This document shows, one piece after another, positions 1-5,578 of a stretch of DNA of 8,697 nt; within the stretch, counting starts at the first letter, position 1; every line of letters begins with the position of its first letter. The notes under the pieces were generated by a model. It was not told the DNA's origin and did not search any database. It saw only the letters and a program-made list of their open reading frames with translations. Source of the stretch: Candidatus Kaiserbacteria bacterium (lineage in GTDB: Bacteria; Patescibacteriota; Minisyncoccia; Phycocordibacterales; Phycocordibacteraceae); the NCBI GenBank assembly GCA_011052355.1, contig DRJB01000067.1:1-8697 (forward strand). The letters are read 5' to 3'. Made by a program: the position numbers and the translations under genes.

Positions 1-94
1 GGTCAATCTTGGAACGACTGATAACAAACGGGTCTTTTGATTCCGGTTTGAAGCGCACCCAATCACCTTTTATCTTGTATCCGCCGAATGCCAT
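1..94 (-). CDS. N-terminal fragment of a protein that may be a PD-(D/E)XK-type nuclease; runs off the window
   Basis: A start codon at 94-92 directly follows the TAA (97-95) of the upstream gene with no base between them, and the frame stays open to the window edge, giving 31 residues. The readable part starts MAFGGYKIKGDWVRF and ends with PFVISRSKID. From memory, 'SRSKID' shortly before a Cys-Pro-Arg-Cys type motif is how many CPR proteins of the PD-(D/E)XK nuclease superfamily begin, but the diagnostic cysteines and catalytic residues would lie beyond this window. The abutting stop and start suggest translational coupling to the DUF7282-like gene in the same operon. That a gene starts here is well supported; the nuclease call is an inference from a very short stretch. 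Confidence 0.55.
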   Translation of the reverse strand, partial: MAFGGYKIKGDWVRFKPESKDPFVISRSKID

Positions 95-691
95 TTATTC
101 TGTGTCTGTGGTGGTAGCGGTAACAACAGTGGTACCATCCGTGCGAAACGGAACAATAACTCCCCTTCCGGTTTCAAGATCAACATATACGCTTTCTGTT
201 TTTACATCAAAAACATTACCATTTGCCCCAAGACGATAAAGTTCAATCACGTATAATCTGTTTGGTTGTGTATTTCGCGAGAGGTCAACAACTACATTTG
301 AGCGCGGACCACGCACACGTTGTGCCCCGAGAACATTTCCCAATACTTTCCCTTTAGTTTCTCGCACGGCGACCCACACACCTGGCGGTGGTACGGTGAC
401 AGATTCAACCAGCGCGGTATTTCCGGCTGACTGATTTGTAACGGTAACTCTCCCCGTTCCAATTCCCGTGGAAAACGATGCCGGTATTTTTTCCAGAGAG
501 GTTGCCGCCTTACTTTTTGAGCCTGTGCTACCAGACGTATTTTTGGCAACGGGAGCATATGCTTTGTTGGTGCGTTGTGGTGCGCTATTCCACGCAATGA
601 TGGTGAGCGCACCAAGCGCAAATCCGAAGATAAAAATCAAGATAAGGCGCGTTTTCAAAACATTATTCATTTGTTGCGGTTGTGTATCCAT
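95..691 (-). CDS. Single-pass membrane-anchored protein with a DUF7282-like extracellular domain
   Basis: Reading from the ATG at 691 gives 198 residues. An in-frame extension to 766 exists but overlaps the preceding gene (stop at 711) and adds no recognisable sequence; the next ATG at 670 is the main alternative. Residues about 14-34 form one hydrophobic segment after a Lys/Arg, fitting a signal anchor. Residues 40-70 are a Ser/Thr/Ala/Lys-rich linker. Residues about 80-172 look like a beta-rich domain with VTVPPPGVWVAVRE, LGAQRVRGPRS, VVVDLSR and YVIELYR. This pattern resembles DUF7282-type extracellular domains, whose function is unknown. The protein ends in a Thr-rich tail. It should sit outside the membrane, anchored at its N terminus. 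It lies 19 bases downstream of the ATP-cone nuclease gene, probably in the same transcript. I see no catalytic motif. The architecture is well supported; the domain name is moderate. Confidence 0.72.
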   Translation of the reverse strand: MDTQPQQMNNVLKTRLILIFIFGFALGALTIIAWNSAPQRTNKAYAPVAKNTSGSTGSKSKAATSLEKIPASFSTGIGTGRVTVTNQSAGNTALVESVTVPPPGVWVAVRETKGKVLGNVLGAQRVRGPRSNVVVDLSRNTQPNRLYVIELYRLGANGNVFDVKTESVYVDLETGRGVIVPFRTDGTTVVTATTTDTE

Positions 692-710
692 ATAAAAATA
701 GGTTATTAGC

Positions 711-1547
711 TTAATAGGGGTGCGGTAATGCCAATAATGCATCTGCCTCGGCAAGAATAGTCCCAATCCTCTGCGGTGTCATATGCAGAGAGCGCAACAC
801 CTCTCGCCGTTCCCTTAGCATATCACAAGACACGACCCCTTTGTCAATAAGGAGTTTTTTCTCAGCTTTTTTGAGATATGTCAATGTGGTAATGGGATAT
901 ACGCGCGTGCGACATATTCGCTCATACAAATTCCCGTTTTCCGGATATCCCCACCCCATAAGTTCAAGTCCTGCACAGTTGGCATACGCGATTGCTTGGC
1001 TTGTAAATTTTGTATTTGTAATGAGTAACCCGCGCTCCACTTTTGGAATAGAAGTTTTTTCAGCGTATGACCATAAATCATCAAAGCGCGCTTTTACATA
1101 CAGCGCGACTTTTACATCGGTTTTATATCCTGCCGTATTGTGATATTTAAGCTCCGCCACAAGAGTTGCCGGACCCTTGTGGGCGTACACATCAACCTCA
1201 TGTGGCACGCACACACCCTGTAACATTTTTCGCCATTCAACTTTCCACCCTTCTTTTTCAAATATTCTTGCCATAAAATCTTCAAACGGATGCCCAGATG
1301 GTCCAAGCTCAAGAAGCGCTCTTCGCAATGCGTATCGCGCAGCGACGGGACGCGTTTCCTTACGAAGCAAAGTGAATGCTCTGCGATATATGTCGCGCGA
1401 GTGCATTCCCTCCCGAACGGTTTTTGATACGGAGTCGGCGATGTGTTGGGCGGTGTATTCTCCGGCGCCTGCGCGTATCAAAGATGCGCGCAGGCGCTCC
1501 GGGTCAAACTTTTCTTTATTTCCTCCCGCTTTAATTATTTCAGGCAT
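711..1547 (-). CDS. ATP-cone domain fused to an Mrr-type restriction endonuclease domain
   Basis: This encodes a 278-residue protein with an ATG start at 1547, 14 bases after the previous stop. Residues 1 to about 85 match the ATP-cone fold, the nucleotide-sensing module known from ribonucleotide reductases and NrdR: IIKAGGNKEKFDPERLRASL, then helices through RDIYRRAF and RYALRRALLELG. Residues about 85-200 match the PD-(D/E)XK endonuclease fold of the Mrr/restriction_endonuclease group: FEDFMARIFEKEGWKVE (Glu89), HEVDV (Asp119) and AELK (Glu132, Lys134), giving the D-x12-E-x-K catalytic pattern, then GLLITNTKFTSQAIAYAN with the C-terminal strand-helix of the fold. Residues 220-278 form a helical tail of unknown role. 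Cleavage of DNA controlled by ATP/dATP binding is the natural inference, but the substrate is unknown. No methyltransferase is adjacent, so a classic restriction-modification pair is not visible here. Confidence 0.85.
   Translation of the reverse strand: MPEIIKAGGNKEKFDPERLRASLIRAGAGEYTAQHIADSVSKTVREGMHSRDIYRRAFTLLRKETRPVAARYALRRALLELGPSGHPFEDFMARIFEKEGWKVEWRKMLQGVCVPHEVDVYAHKGPATLVAELKYHNTAGYKTDVKVALYVKARFDDLWSYAEKTSIPKVERGLLITNTKFTSQAIAYANCAGLELMGWGYPENGNLYERICRTRVYPITTLTYLKKAEKKLLIDKGVVSCDMLRERREVLRSLHMTPQRIGTILAEADALLALPHPY
1462..1502. repeat. Long quasi-palindrome inside the ATP-cone coding region
   Basis: Bases 1465-1475 are the exact reverse complement of 1487-1497 (11 bp). The stem continues inward through one G-T pair (1476/1486) and three more pairs (1477-1479/1483-1485), leaving an AAA loop. 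Outside it, CCGG at 1462-1465 can pair with CCGG at 1499-1502 if two bases bulge, in place of the 1465/1497 pair. The element lies wholly inside the region coding for the first helix of the ATP-cone domain. There is no T-run after it on either strand, so it does not look like a terminator. Confidence 0.7.
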
Positions 1548-1561
1548 GATTTATGTTTGTA

Positions 1562-1990
1562 TTACTTGGTTGTTGAAGTTGCAAAAGTGTTGTTTACGTA
1601 CACGCGTATCGTCGCGCCCTTGCCTGCACGCTGTTGAGTGCTAAATGTTGTTGTCGCCGGAAGTTGCAAGCATCTGCCAGTATCAATGGGCACAGTGACA
1701 TCAAGGCGAATGCGGTGCGGTGTTGTTGAGGGAACAAGTGATGATTTTGCGGACGCAATATAGCACACAGTAGGAACAGTGAGCGCTCCACTGAGAGTAT
1801 ATTTTCCATAGCGATATGAATGAGAGAAAGAAACCAGTTTAATTGTCAAAGGTGCCGTACTTGTGGCAATGCGCGAAGTCGGCAATGGATAGTCTTTGAG
1901 ATGTTGAGAAGAGGTGAGTATGCCAATCACGATAATCACCAGCAAGGCAATTGCGATTATGATGATTTCTTTTGTGTGTATGCGTCGCAT
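1562..1990 (-). CDS. Small membrane-anchored protein with a beta-rich extracellular domain, unknown function
   Basis: The chosen start is the ATG at 1990, giving 142 residues. The longer open frame to 2017 only adds a stretch overlapping mnmA further. From 1990, MRRIHTKE is followed by a very hydrophobic Ile/Leu/Val segment (residues about 9-25), a textbook positively charged N terminus plus transmembrane anchor. Residues about 48-135 alternate hydrophobic and polar residues and contain two cysteines, Cys76 and Cys107, which could form a disulfide outside the membrane. I do not recognise a named family. The first 34 bases overlap the end of mnmA in another frame, and a TATACT box lies 6 bases upstream of the ATG, so the gene may be translated by coupling to mnmA or from its own leaderless transcript. 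Similar small anchored proteins are common in CPR genomes. Confidence 0.72.
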   Translation of the reverse strand: MRRIHTKEIIIIAIALLVIIVIGILTSSQHLKDYPLPTSRIATSTAPLTIKLVSFSHSYRYGKYTLSGALTVPTVCYIASAKSSLVPSTTPHRIRLDVTVPIDTGRCLQLPATTTFSTQQRAGKGATIRVYVNNTFATSTTK

Positions 1991-3045
1991 AATTGCAGTA
2001 TACCACCCCCAACACACTGCGCACCATGGTATAACACGAGCGATTGCCCATCAGCAACCGCCTCCGGTAATGGATACTTGGGCGTAAAAAAATATTCACT
2101 ATTTTTTATTTCTACGATACCTGAGATGAGTGGTCCGTGATAGCGATATTGAGCGGAGCGGGCTTGAAGCGGATCGGAAAACCAATTTGTGTGTTTCAGT
2201 AAGAACACCCTGCCGGCGCCGTGCGCCGGCAGGGTGTTCTTATGACTCACCACCAACTCATTTTTATTAAAATTTTTCGCTACAACATACCATGGTCCGG
2301 CATTGAGAGTATGCAACGCCACTCTTTCGCCAATCGTATAAAGCACAGCACCATCGTGCGTACCTATGTCATTTCCATTCGTATCCAGCGCGCGCCCGAT
2401 TTCAGTACCAAATTCCAATCGTAAAAACTCTTCCACCGACACCGGGCCAAGAAAACAGACCCCTTGACTATCTTTTTTCCGCGCAACGGGAATATTGAAT
2501 TTTTTTGCCAATATCCTCACGTGGGGTTTTTTGTATTCACCAATTGGAAATAATGTCCGCAAAAAAACATTCGCTGAAACCGCCCAGAGAAAATAACTTT
2601 GGTCTTTTTTTATGTCAACACCGCGAGAAAGAATTGCATCACCAGTATGATGTTGCAGTCGCGCATAATGCCCTGTTGCAATATACTGCGCCCCACGCTC
2701 AAATGCATCGCGCGCAAAAACACCGAATTTTATATCACGATTGCAAAAAACATCCGGATTGGGCGTACGTCCCACTGCATACTCGGCAATAAGATACTCA
2801 ATAACATTTTTTTTATATGCCTCACTTGCATCAAGCGTATAAAAAGGAATGCCCAGGCGCGCTGCAACACGCATTGCATCAAGTCGGTCAGATGCCCATG
2901 TGCACGGCATTCCAGGCGGATACCAGCCCTTAATAAAAACACCGGTAACTTTTGCTCCCGAGCGCAACAGCAATGCCGCGCTCACCGCCGAGTCCACTCC
3001 ACCCGAAAGACCCACATATACTTTTTTATTTTTTACATTTTCCAT
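1957..3045 (-). CDS. mnmA: tRNA-specific 2-thiouridylase MnmA
   Basis: This is the 362-residue cytoplasmic enzyme that activates the wobble uridine (U34) of tRNAs for Lys, Glu and Gln with ATP and inserts sulfur to give 2-thiouridine. Visible motifs are the PP-loop SGGVDS at residues 14-19; the catalytic Cys101 in GRTPNPDVFCN; TGHYA at 124-128; KDQSYFLW at 147-154; and the second catalytic cysteine Cys197 in DSQGVCFLG. The C-terminal beta domain includes GPWYVVAKN and ends with QSLVLYHGAQCVGGGIL. Length is normal for the family (about 350-370). The segment GWYPPGMPCTWASDRLDA after the first strand fits the CPR version of the protein as I remember it. The ATG at 3045 is directly followed by the conserved N-terminal strand. 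The gene contains a perfect 43-base hairpin (2200-2242) coding for residues 269-282, and its end overlaps the next gene. Confidence 0.97.
   Translation of the reverse strand: MENVKNKKVYVGLSGGVDSAVSAALLLRSGAKVTGVFIKGWYPPGMPCTWASDRLDAMRVAARLGIPFYTLDASEAYKKNVIEYLIAEYAVGRTPNPDVFCNRDIKFGVFARDAFERGAQYIATGHYARLQHHTGDAILSRGVDIKKDQSYFLWAVSANVFLRTLFPIGEYKKPHVRILAKKFNIPVARKKDSQGVCFLGPVSVEEFLRLEFGTEIGRALDTNGNDIGTHDGAVLYTIGERVALHTLNAGPWYVVAKNFNKNELVVSHKNTLPAHGAGRVFLLKHTNWFSDPLQARSAQYRYHGPLISGIVEIKNSEYFFTPKYPLPEAVADGQSLVLYHGAQCVGGGILQLCDAYTQKKSS
1997..2002 (-). promoter_or_regulatory. Possible -10 box for the small membrane-anchored protein
   Basis: Read on the minus strand this is TATACT, five of six matches to TATAAT, ending 6 bases before the ATG at 1990. 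A start site about 7 bases downstream would fall on the start codon and give a leaderless mRNA. No good -35 hexamer is seen 17 bases upstream, and the box lies inside the mnmA coding sequence, so chance is a real possibility. Confidence 0.3.
2200..2242. repeat. Perfect 43-base hairpin (20-bp arms, 3-base loop) inside mnmA
   Basis: Bases 2200-2219 are the exact reverse complement of 2223-2242, with only CGT at 2220-2222 between them. The core is GC-rich (CTGCCGGCGC). Pairing stops cleanly at both ends (2199/2243 do not pair). In frame it codes for MnmA residues Lys269 to Leu282, between the VVSH strand and the LLKHTNW strand of the C-terminal beta domain. No T-run follows on the minus strand, so it is not a standard intrinsic terminator. 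In mRNA it would form a very stable stem. Confidence 0.95.
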
Positions 3046-3055
3046 TACGTACGAC

Positions 3056-3061
3056 AGTGTA
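3056..3061 (-). promoter_or_regulatory. Possible extended -10 box for mnmA
   Basis: On the minus strand the sequence is TGC-TACACT, an extended -10 arrangement (TG, one base, then a hexamer with four of six consensus matches). It ends 10 bases before the mnmA ATG, so the leader would be only about 3 bases. The hexamer 17 bases upstream matches TTGACA poorly. It lies in the 49-base gap between mltG and mnmA, and could give mnmA its own transcript. Confidence 0.35.
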
Positions 3062-3094
3062 GCAGAAAATAATTCATTCGTGCATTTGCGTACA

Positions 3095-4093
3095 TTAGCG
3101 CAAGAATAACCTCATATTTCTTTGGTGTCCGACAAGTGTTTTTGCATAGTACATTTTTCCATTCTTGCCGGTGAGATAATATAAATATGGCGTTTGAGGA
3201 GCCGTTGCTACGGCAAATATAGAGTTGCTTCCGGGATTATCTATGGGCGTTGGTGGCAAGCCCTTGTGAATATACGTATTATACGGTGAGCGCACGCGCA
3301 AATCTTTTACGGAAGGAACAAATGTTGGCTTATTGAATATAAATCCGAACACCACATCAACTTGGAGTGGCATGCCGATATGCAGACGATGGAACAATAT
3401 CCCCGCTATGATGCGCTTTTGTGAGAGTGTACGCGCCTCTTTCCCCACAATTGATGCCATAGTAATAATATCTTTTTGCGAATGCCCGGAAGACGTAATA
3501 TATGGTGTAATTGATGCAATGTGCATATCAAAATTTTTGCGCATTTGCGCAACCACTTGCGTAGCGGTTTCGGTGGGAGAAAAATCATAGGTGTCTGGAA
3601 ATAAATATCCTTCATATGGTGTAGCTGCTTGTATGAACGTCTTTTGGGTTATGTTCGGAATTGCTTTTGAAATAAGCGGCGCCATTTCTCGCACGGTCAT
3701 TCCTTCAGGAAAAGTTACGCGAACCGGAATACTTTGCGCCCCGTTTCTTAACATGCGCACCACTGAAAATAAACTCATCGGCGCCTCAAGATGATATGTT
3801 CCGCTTTTGATACTTTCTTGAGCATCAATGAGGTGTGTCAATACCACAAAAGATACCGGTGAATTAATGACATGCGCTTGCGCAAGTCGGTCCGCTATGG
3901 TGCGCGCGGTAACTCCTTTTGAAATATGTATATAGGTGCCTGAGGGAAAATCAATTGGTGGCGCCACTTGCCCGATGAAAAATCCAAGAAAAATAAACGC
4001 GAGCCCGCCGAGCCAAAAACGCTTACGATTGTTTTTATAAGTGCAACGCAACCATGCCGTCCACACTTTTATACGAGTAAAAAGAACGTTCAT
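3095..4093 (-). CDS. mltG: Endolytic murein transglycosylase MltG (YceG family)
   Basis: MltG is a membrane-anchored lytic transglycosylase that cuts nascent peptidoglycan strands and is thought to end glycan polymerisation. The 332-residue protein has a basic N terminus, one transmembrane segment at about residues 26-42, and a LysM-like region (GTYIHISKGVTARTIADRL, 52-70; GTYHLEAPMS). The YceG catalytic domain follows: FPEGMTVREMA (128-138), EGYLFPDTYDF (161-171), MASIVGKEA (212-220), LQVD (243-246), SPYNTY (269-274) and GLPPTPIDNPG (278-288). Glu219 in the ASIVGKE motif aligns with the conserved catalytic glutamate; the residue two before it, often Glu, is Gly217 here. The ATG at 4093 lies 6 bases after the stop of the DUF8128-like gene, with no Shine-Dalgarno, suggesting coupled translation. 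Length is typical of the family. Confidence 0.95.
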   Translation of the reverse strand: MNVLFTRIKVWTAWLRCTYKNNRKRFWLGGLAFIFLGFFIGQVAPPIDFPSGTYIHISKGVTARTIADRLAQAHVINSPVSFVVLTHLIDAQESIKSGTYHLEAPMSLFSVVRMLRNGAQSIPVRVTFPEGMTVREMAPLISKAIPNITQKTFIQAATPYEGYLFPDTYDFSPTETATQVVAQMRKNFDMHIASITPYITSSGHSQKDIITMASIVGKEARTLSQKRIIAGILFHRLHIGMPLQVDVVFGFIFNKPTFVPSVKDLRVRSPYNTYIHKGLPPTPIDNPGSNSIFAVATAPQTPYLYYLTGKNGKMYYAKTLVGHQRNMRLFLR

Positions 4094-4099
4094 GTCGGT

Positions 4100-5449
4100 C
4101 TACGTCGGAAGATTTGCCGGAGGTGTTTGTGTGGCGGATTGAATACGAGAGAGCGCTGGCGTCGCCACCGATGCTGACGGTATGTGATAAATGGTGGCAA
4201 GCTCTTCAATACTCATGATGTTGTGAGGAGTGATATACGGAGCATAAAAATATGAACGCCGACGATACGCATCAATGAGTCTTTTTCTCACCCTATCTTT
4301 TCTTTTTTTAACAAAAAGTTCCCATGGATAGTCATTAAAGGGAGCTATCCAACGTACTGGTTTAAAACTATTGTATGATTCTGAGCTGAATTGCCTAAGT
4401 ACACCTATGATGCCGGGAATTTTTGAAGGAACAAATTTATCCGGTTCGGTGATATACACAGCCCGGATACCCACATCAAATGCCTGCTTGGCAACGTTGC
4501 GCTCAATTGCCGCCATCTTTTCAGACTCTCCTTTTGTCGGGTTTGGAAATCCATCCGTCTCTCTCATTTCTCCGGTAAACACATCTCTGTATTTTACTTT
4601 TCCAACCGTTCCCGTACGAATATTTTGAATGATTTCCTTCCCCTCGTCTTGCCATGTATACGGTTTACCCTCCACATTTTTCTTGTGGTACTTATCACCT
4701 TTGTGCACACGTGCGAGAATTTGAAACCACACCTGTTCACCTTTCCCAAACGTACCAAAATATTCAATCATGTGTGCCAATGGATCAACTTGCTCAATTT
4801 CTTTGGTCGGTTTTTTATCAAGACTGTAATCAATATATGTTCTAATCGGGTAAGGATCAGGTTTTGTGAACTCAAAATCAACTCCCCATATTCCCCACTC
4901 GCTCGGTAATCCTGAAACCGCTCTTGCGTAATCGGGTGCCGTGAGTATCTGGGCTCCGGGAATTTGCGCATAAACTTGCGCCTCTACAATATTACGAAAT
5001 GTCGCACGCGTCCAGATGAAAAAATGCACCGTTCCATCAATAACCGCTATCTCAAATGACCACCATGGTCGAGTCTTTCCACGTATTATTCTGTCATACC
5101 ATGTGCTCTCTCCCGGCTTAAGATGCAACCCGGAAAATATTGCCTCCATGGCAAGTGGTGTTTTCATGTGGGAGCGTGGCGGTTTTATTTCAAGCAACAC
5201 ATGCTCCTGGTTCACAATATATGCCGATTGTCTAAAATCAACCCACACACGGAATGCCGCATATATAAAAATGAACGGCAACACAACCGGCGCAAGAAAT
5301 ATAAAGAAATATAAAGACGGACGTAATAACCCGGGAAATAAAAAGATTGACAGGAAAAAAAACGTCAAACCAATCACCAACAGTGGCATTGGCGAGGTGT
5401 TAATTCCGGGTGATCCGGTCATTTTACCTAAATTCTTAAAAAATCCCAC
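4100..5449 (-). CDS. DUF8128-like two-pass membrane protein of CPR type
   Basis: The open frame begins with GTG at 5449 (449 residues); ATG at 5422 (codon 10), preceded by a weak AGG, is the alternative. Residues 22-42 and 46-70 are two transmembrane helices. The large cytoplasmic part contains WYDRIIRGKTRPWWSFEIA, VHFFIWTRATFRNIVEAQVYAQIPGAQI (143-168), DPLAHMIEYFGTFGKGEQVWFQIL (222-245) and a C-terminal SIEELATIYHIP...TPALSRI...PPANLP. From memory these match a family widespread in CPR bacteria (DUF8128), often next to or fused with HerA/VirB4/TraD-type ATPases of type IV secretion-like machines, with the tail just before the ATPase domain. No Walker A motif is present here and the protein ends at the tail, so this is a stand-alone version. 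It is followed after 6 bases by mltG. Function is unknown; membership of the CPR family is fairly sure. Confidence 0.75.
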   Translation of the reverse strand: MGFFKNLGKMTGSPGINTSPMPLLVIGLTFFFLSIFLFPGLLRPSLYFFIFLAPVVLPFIFIYAAFRVWVDFRQSAYIVNQEHVLLEIKPPRSHMKTPLAMEAIFSGLHLKPGESTWYDRIIRGKTRPWWSFEIAVIDGTVHFFIWTRATFRNIVEAQVYAQIPGAQILTAPDYARAVSGLPSEWGIWGVDFEFTKPDPYPIRTYIDYSLDKKPTKEIEQVDPLAHMIEYFGTFGKGEQVWFQILARVHKGDKYHKKNVEGKPYTWQDEGKEIIQNIRTGTVGKVKYRDVFTGEMRETDGFPNPTKGESEKMAAIERNVAKQAFDVGIRAVYITEPDKFVPSKIPGIIGVLRQFSSESYNSFKPVRWIAPFNDYPWELFVKKRKDRVRKRLIDAYRRRSYFYAPYITPHNIMSIEELATIYHIPSASVATPALSRIQSATQTPPANLPT

Positions 5450-5456
5450 AATCTAC

Positions 5457-5462
5457 AGTATA
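5457..5462 (-). promoter_or_regulatory. Possible -10 box for the DUF8128-like gene and mltG
   Basis: TATACT on the minus strand ends 7 bases before the GTG at 5449. A start site 7 bases downstream would coincide with the GTG (leaderless mRNA), or give a 28-base leader to the alternative ATG at 5422. No convincing -35 is seen at the standard distance. This is the same hexamer found before the small gene at 1990. Confidence 0.35.
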
Positions 5463-5542
5463 CCGTATGATACGCGTACCGCATAGAAAAAAACTGTTTG
5501 ATATGTGCACTATTTATTCACACACGGCGTGATGTTGAATAT

Positions 5543-5565
5543 TGTCGCACCAATGTCTGACCCCG
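5543..5565. repeat. REP-like motif in the gap between the sigma-like gene and the DUF8128-like gene
   Basis: The 129-base gap 5450-5578 contains GACCCCG preceded by CACCAATGTCT; on the minus strand it reads GGGGTCAGACATTGGTGCGA. GTCGCAC and GTCTGAC at its two ends form an imperfect inverted repeat. From memory, strings like GGGGTCAGACATTGG recur as dispersed repeats in bacterial genomes, in some cases beside IS200-like/REP-associated Y1 transposases. Only one copy is in this window and no transposase is present, so the call is tentative. The rest of the gap holds only the possible -10 box. Confidence 0.25.
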
Positions 5566-5578
5566 AGTACTTGTGTTT

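Noticed and set aside
692..766. Upstream extension of the DUF7282-like gene to an earlier ATG at 766
   Set aside because: It would overlap the C-terminal coding part of the ATP-cone gene by over 50 bases, and the added residues precede an already complete N terminus with a signal anchor.
1140..1180. CCACAAG / CTTGTGG inverted pair in the ATP-cone gene
   Set aside because: Only 7 bp with a 12-base loop inside coding sequence; not above what is expected by chance.
1177..1644. Plus-strand open frame of 155 codons
   Set aside because: It lies opposite the ATP-cone nuclease, whose motifs are clear, and its translation is low-complexity Arg/Ser/Cys with no recognisable pattern.
2599..3072. Plus-strand open frame of 157 codons
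   Set aside because: It is antisense to the N-terminal half of mnmA, with a Cys/Arg/His-rich translation typical of shadow frames.
5296..5315. Tandem 10-base repeat (GAAATATAAA twice) in the DUF8128-like gene, as a possible phase-variation site
   Set aside because: Only two copies, in a Phe/Tyr-rich transmembrane region where such AT-rich repetition is expected.
5016..5486. Plus-strand open frame of 156 codons
   Set aside because: It is antisense to the conserved N-terminal half of the DUF8128-like gene and shows no domain.
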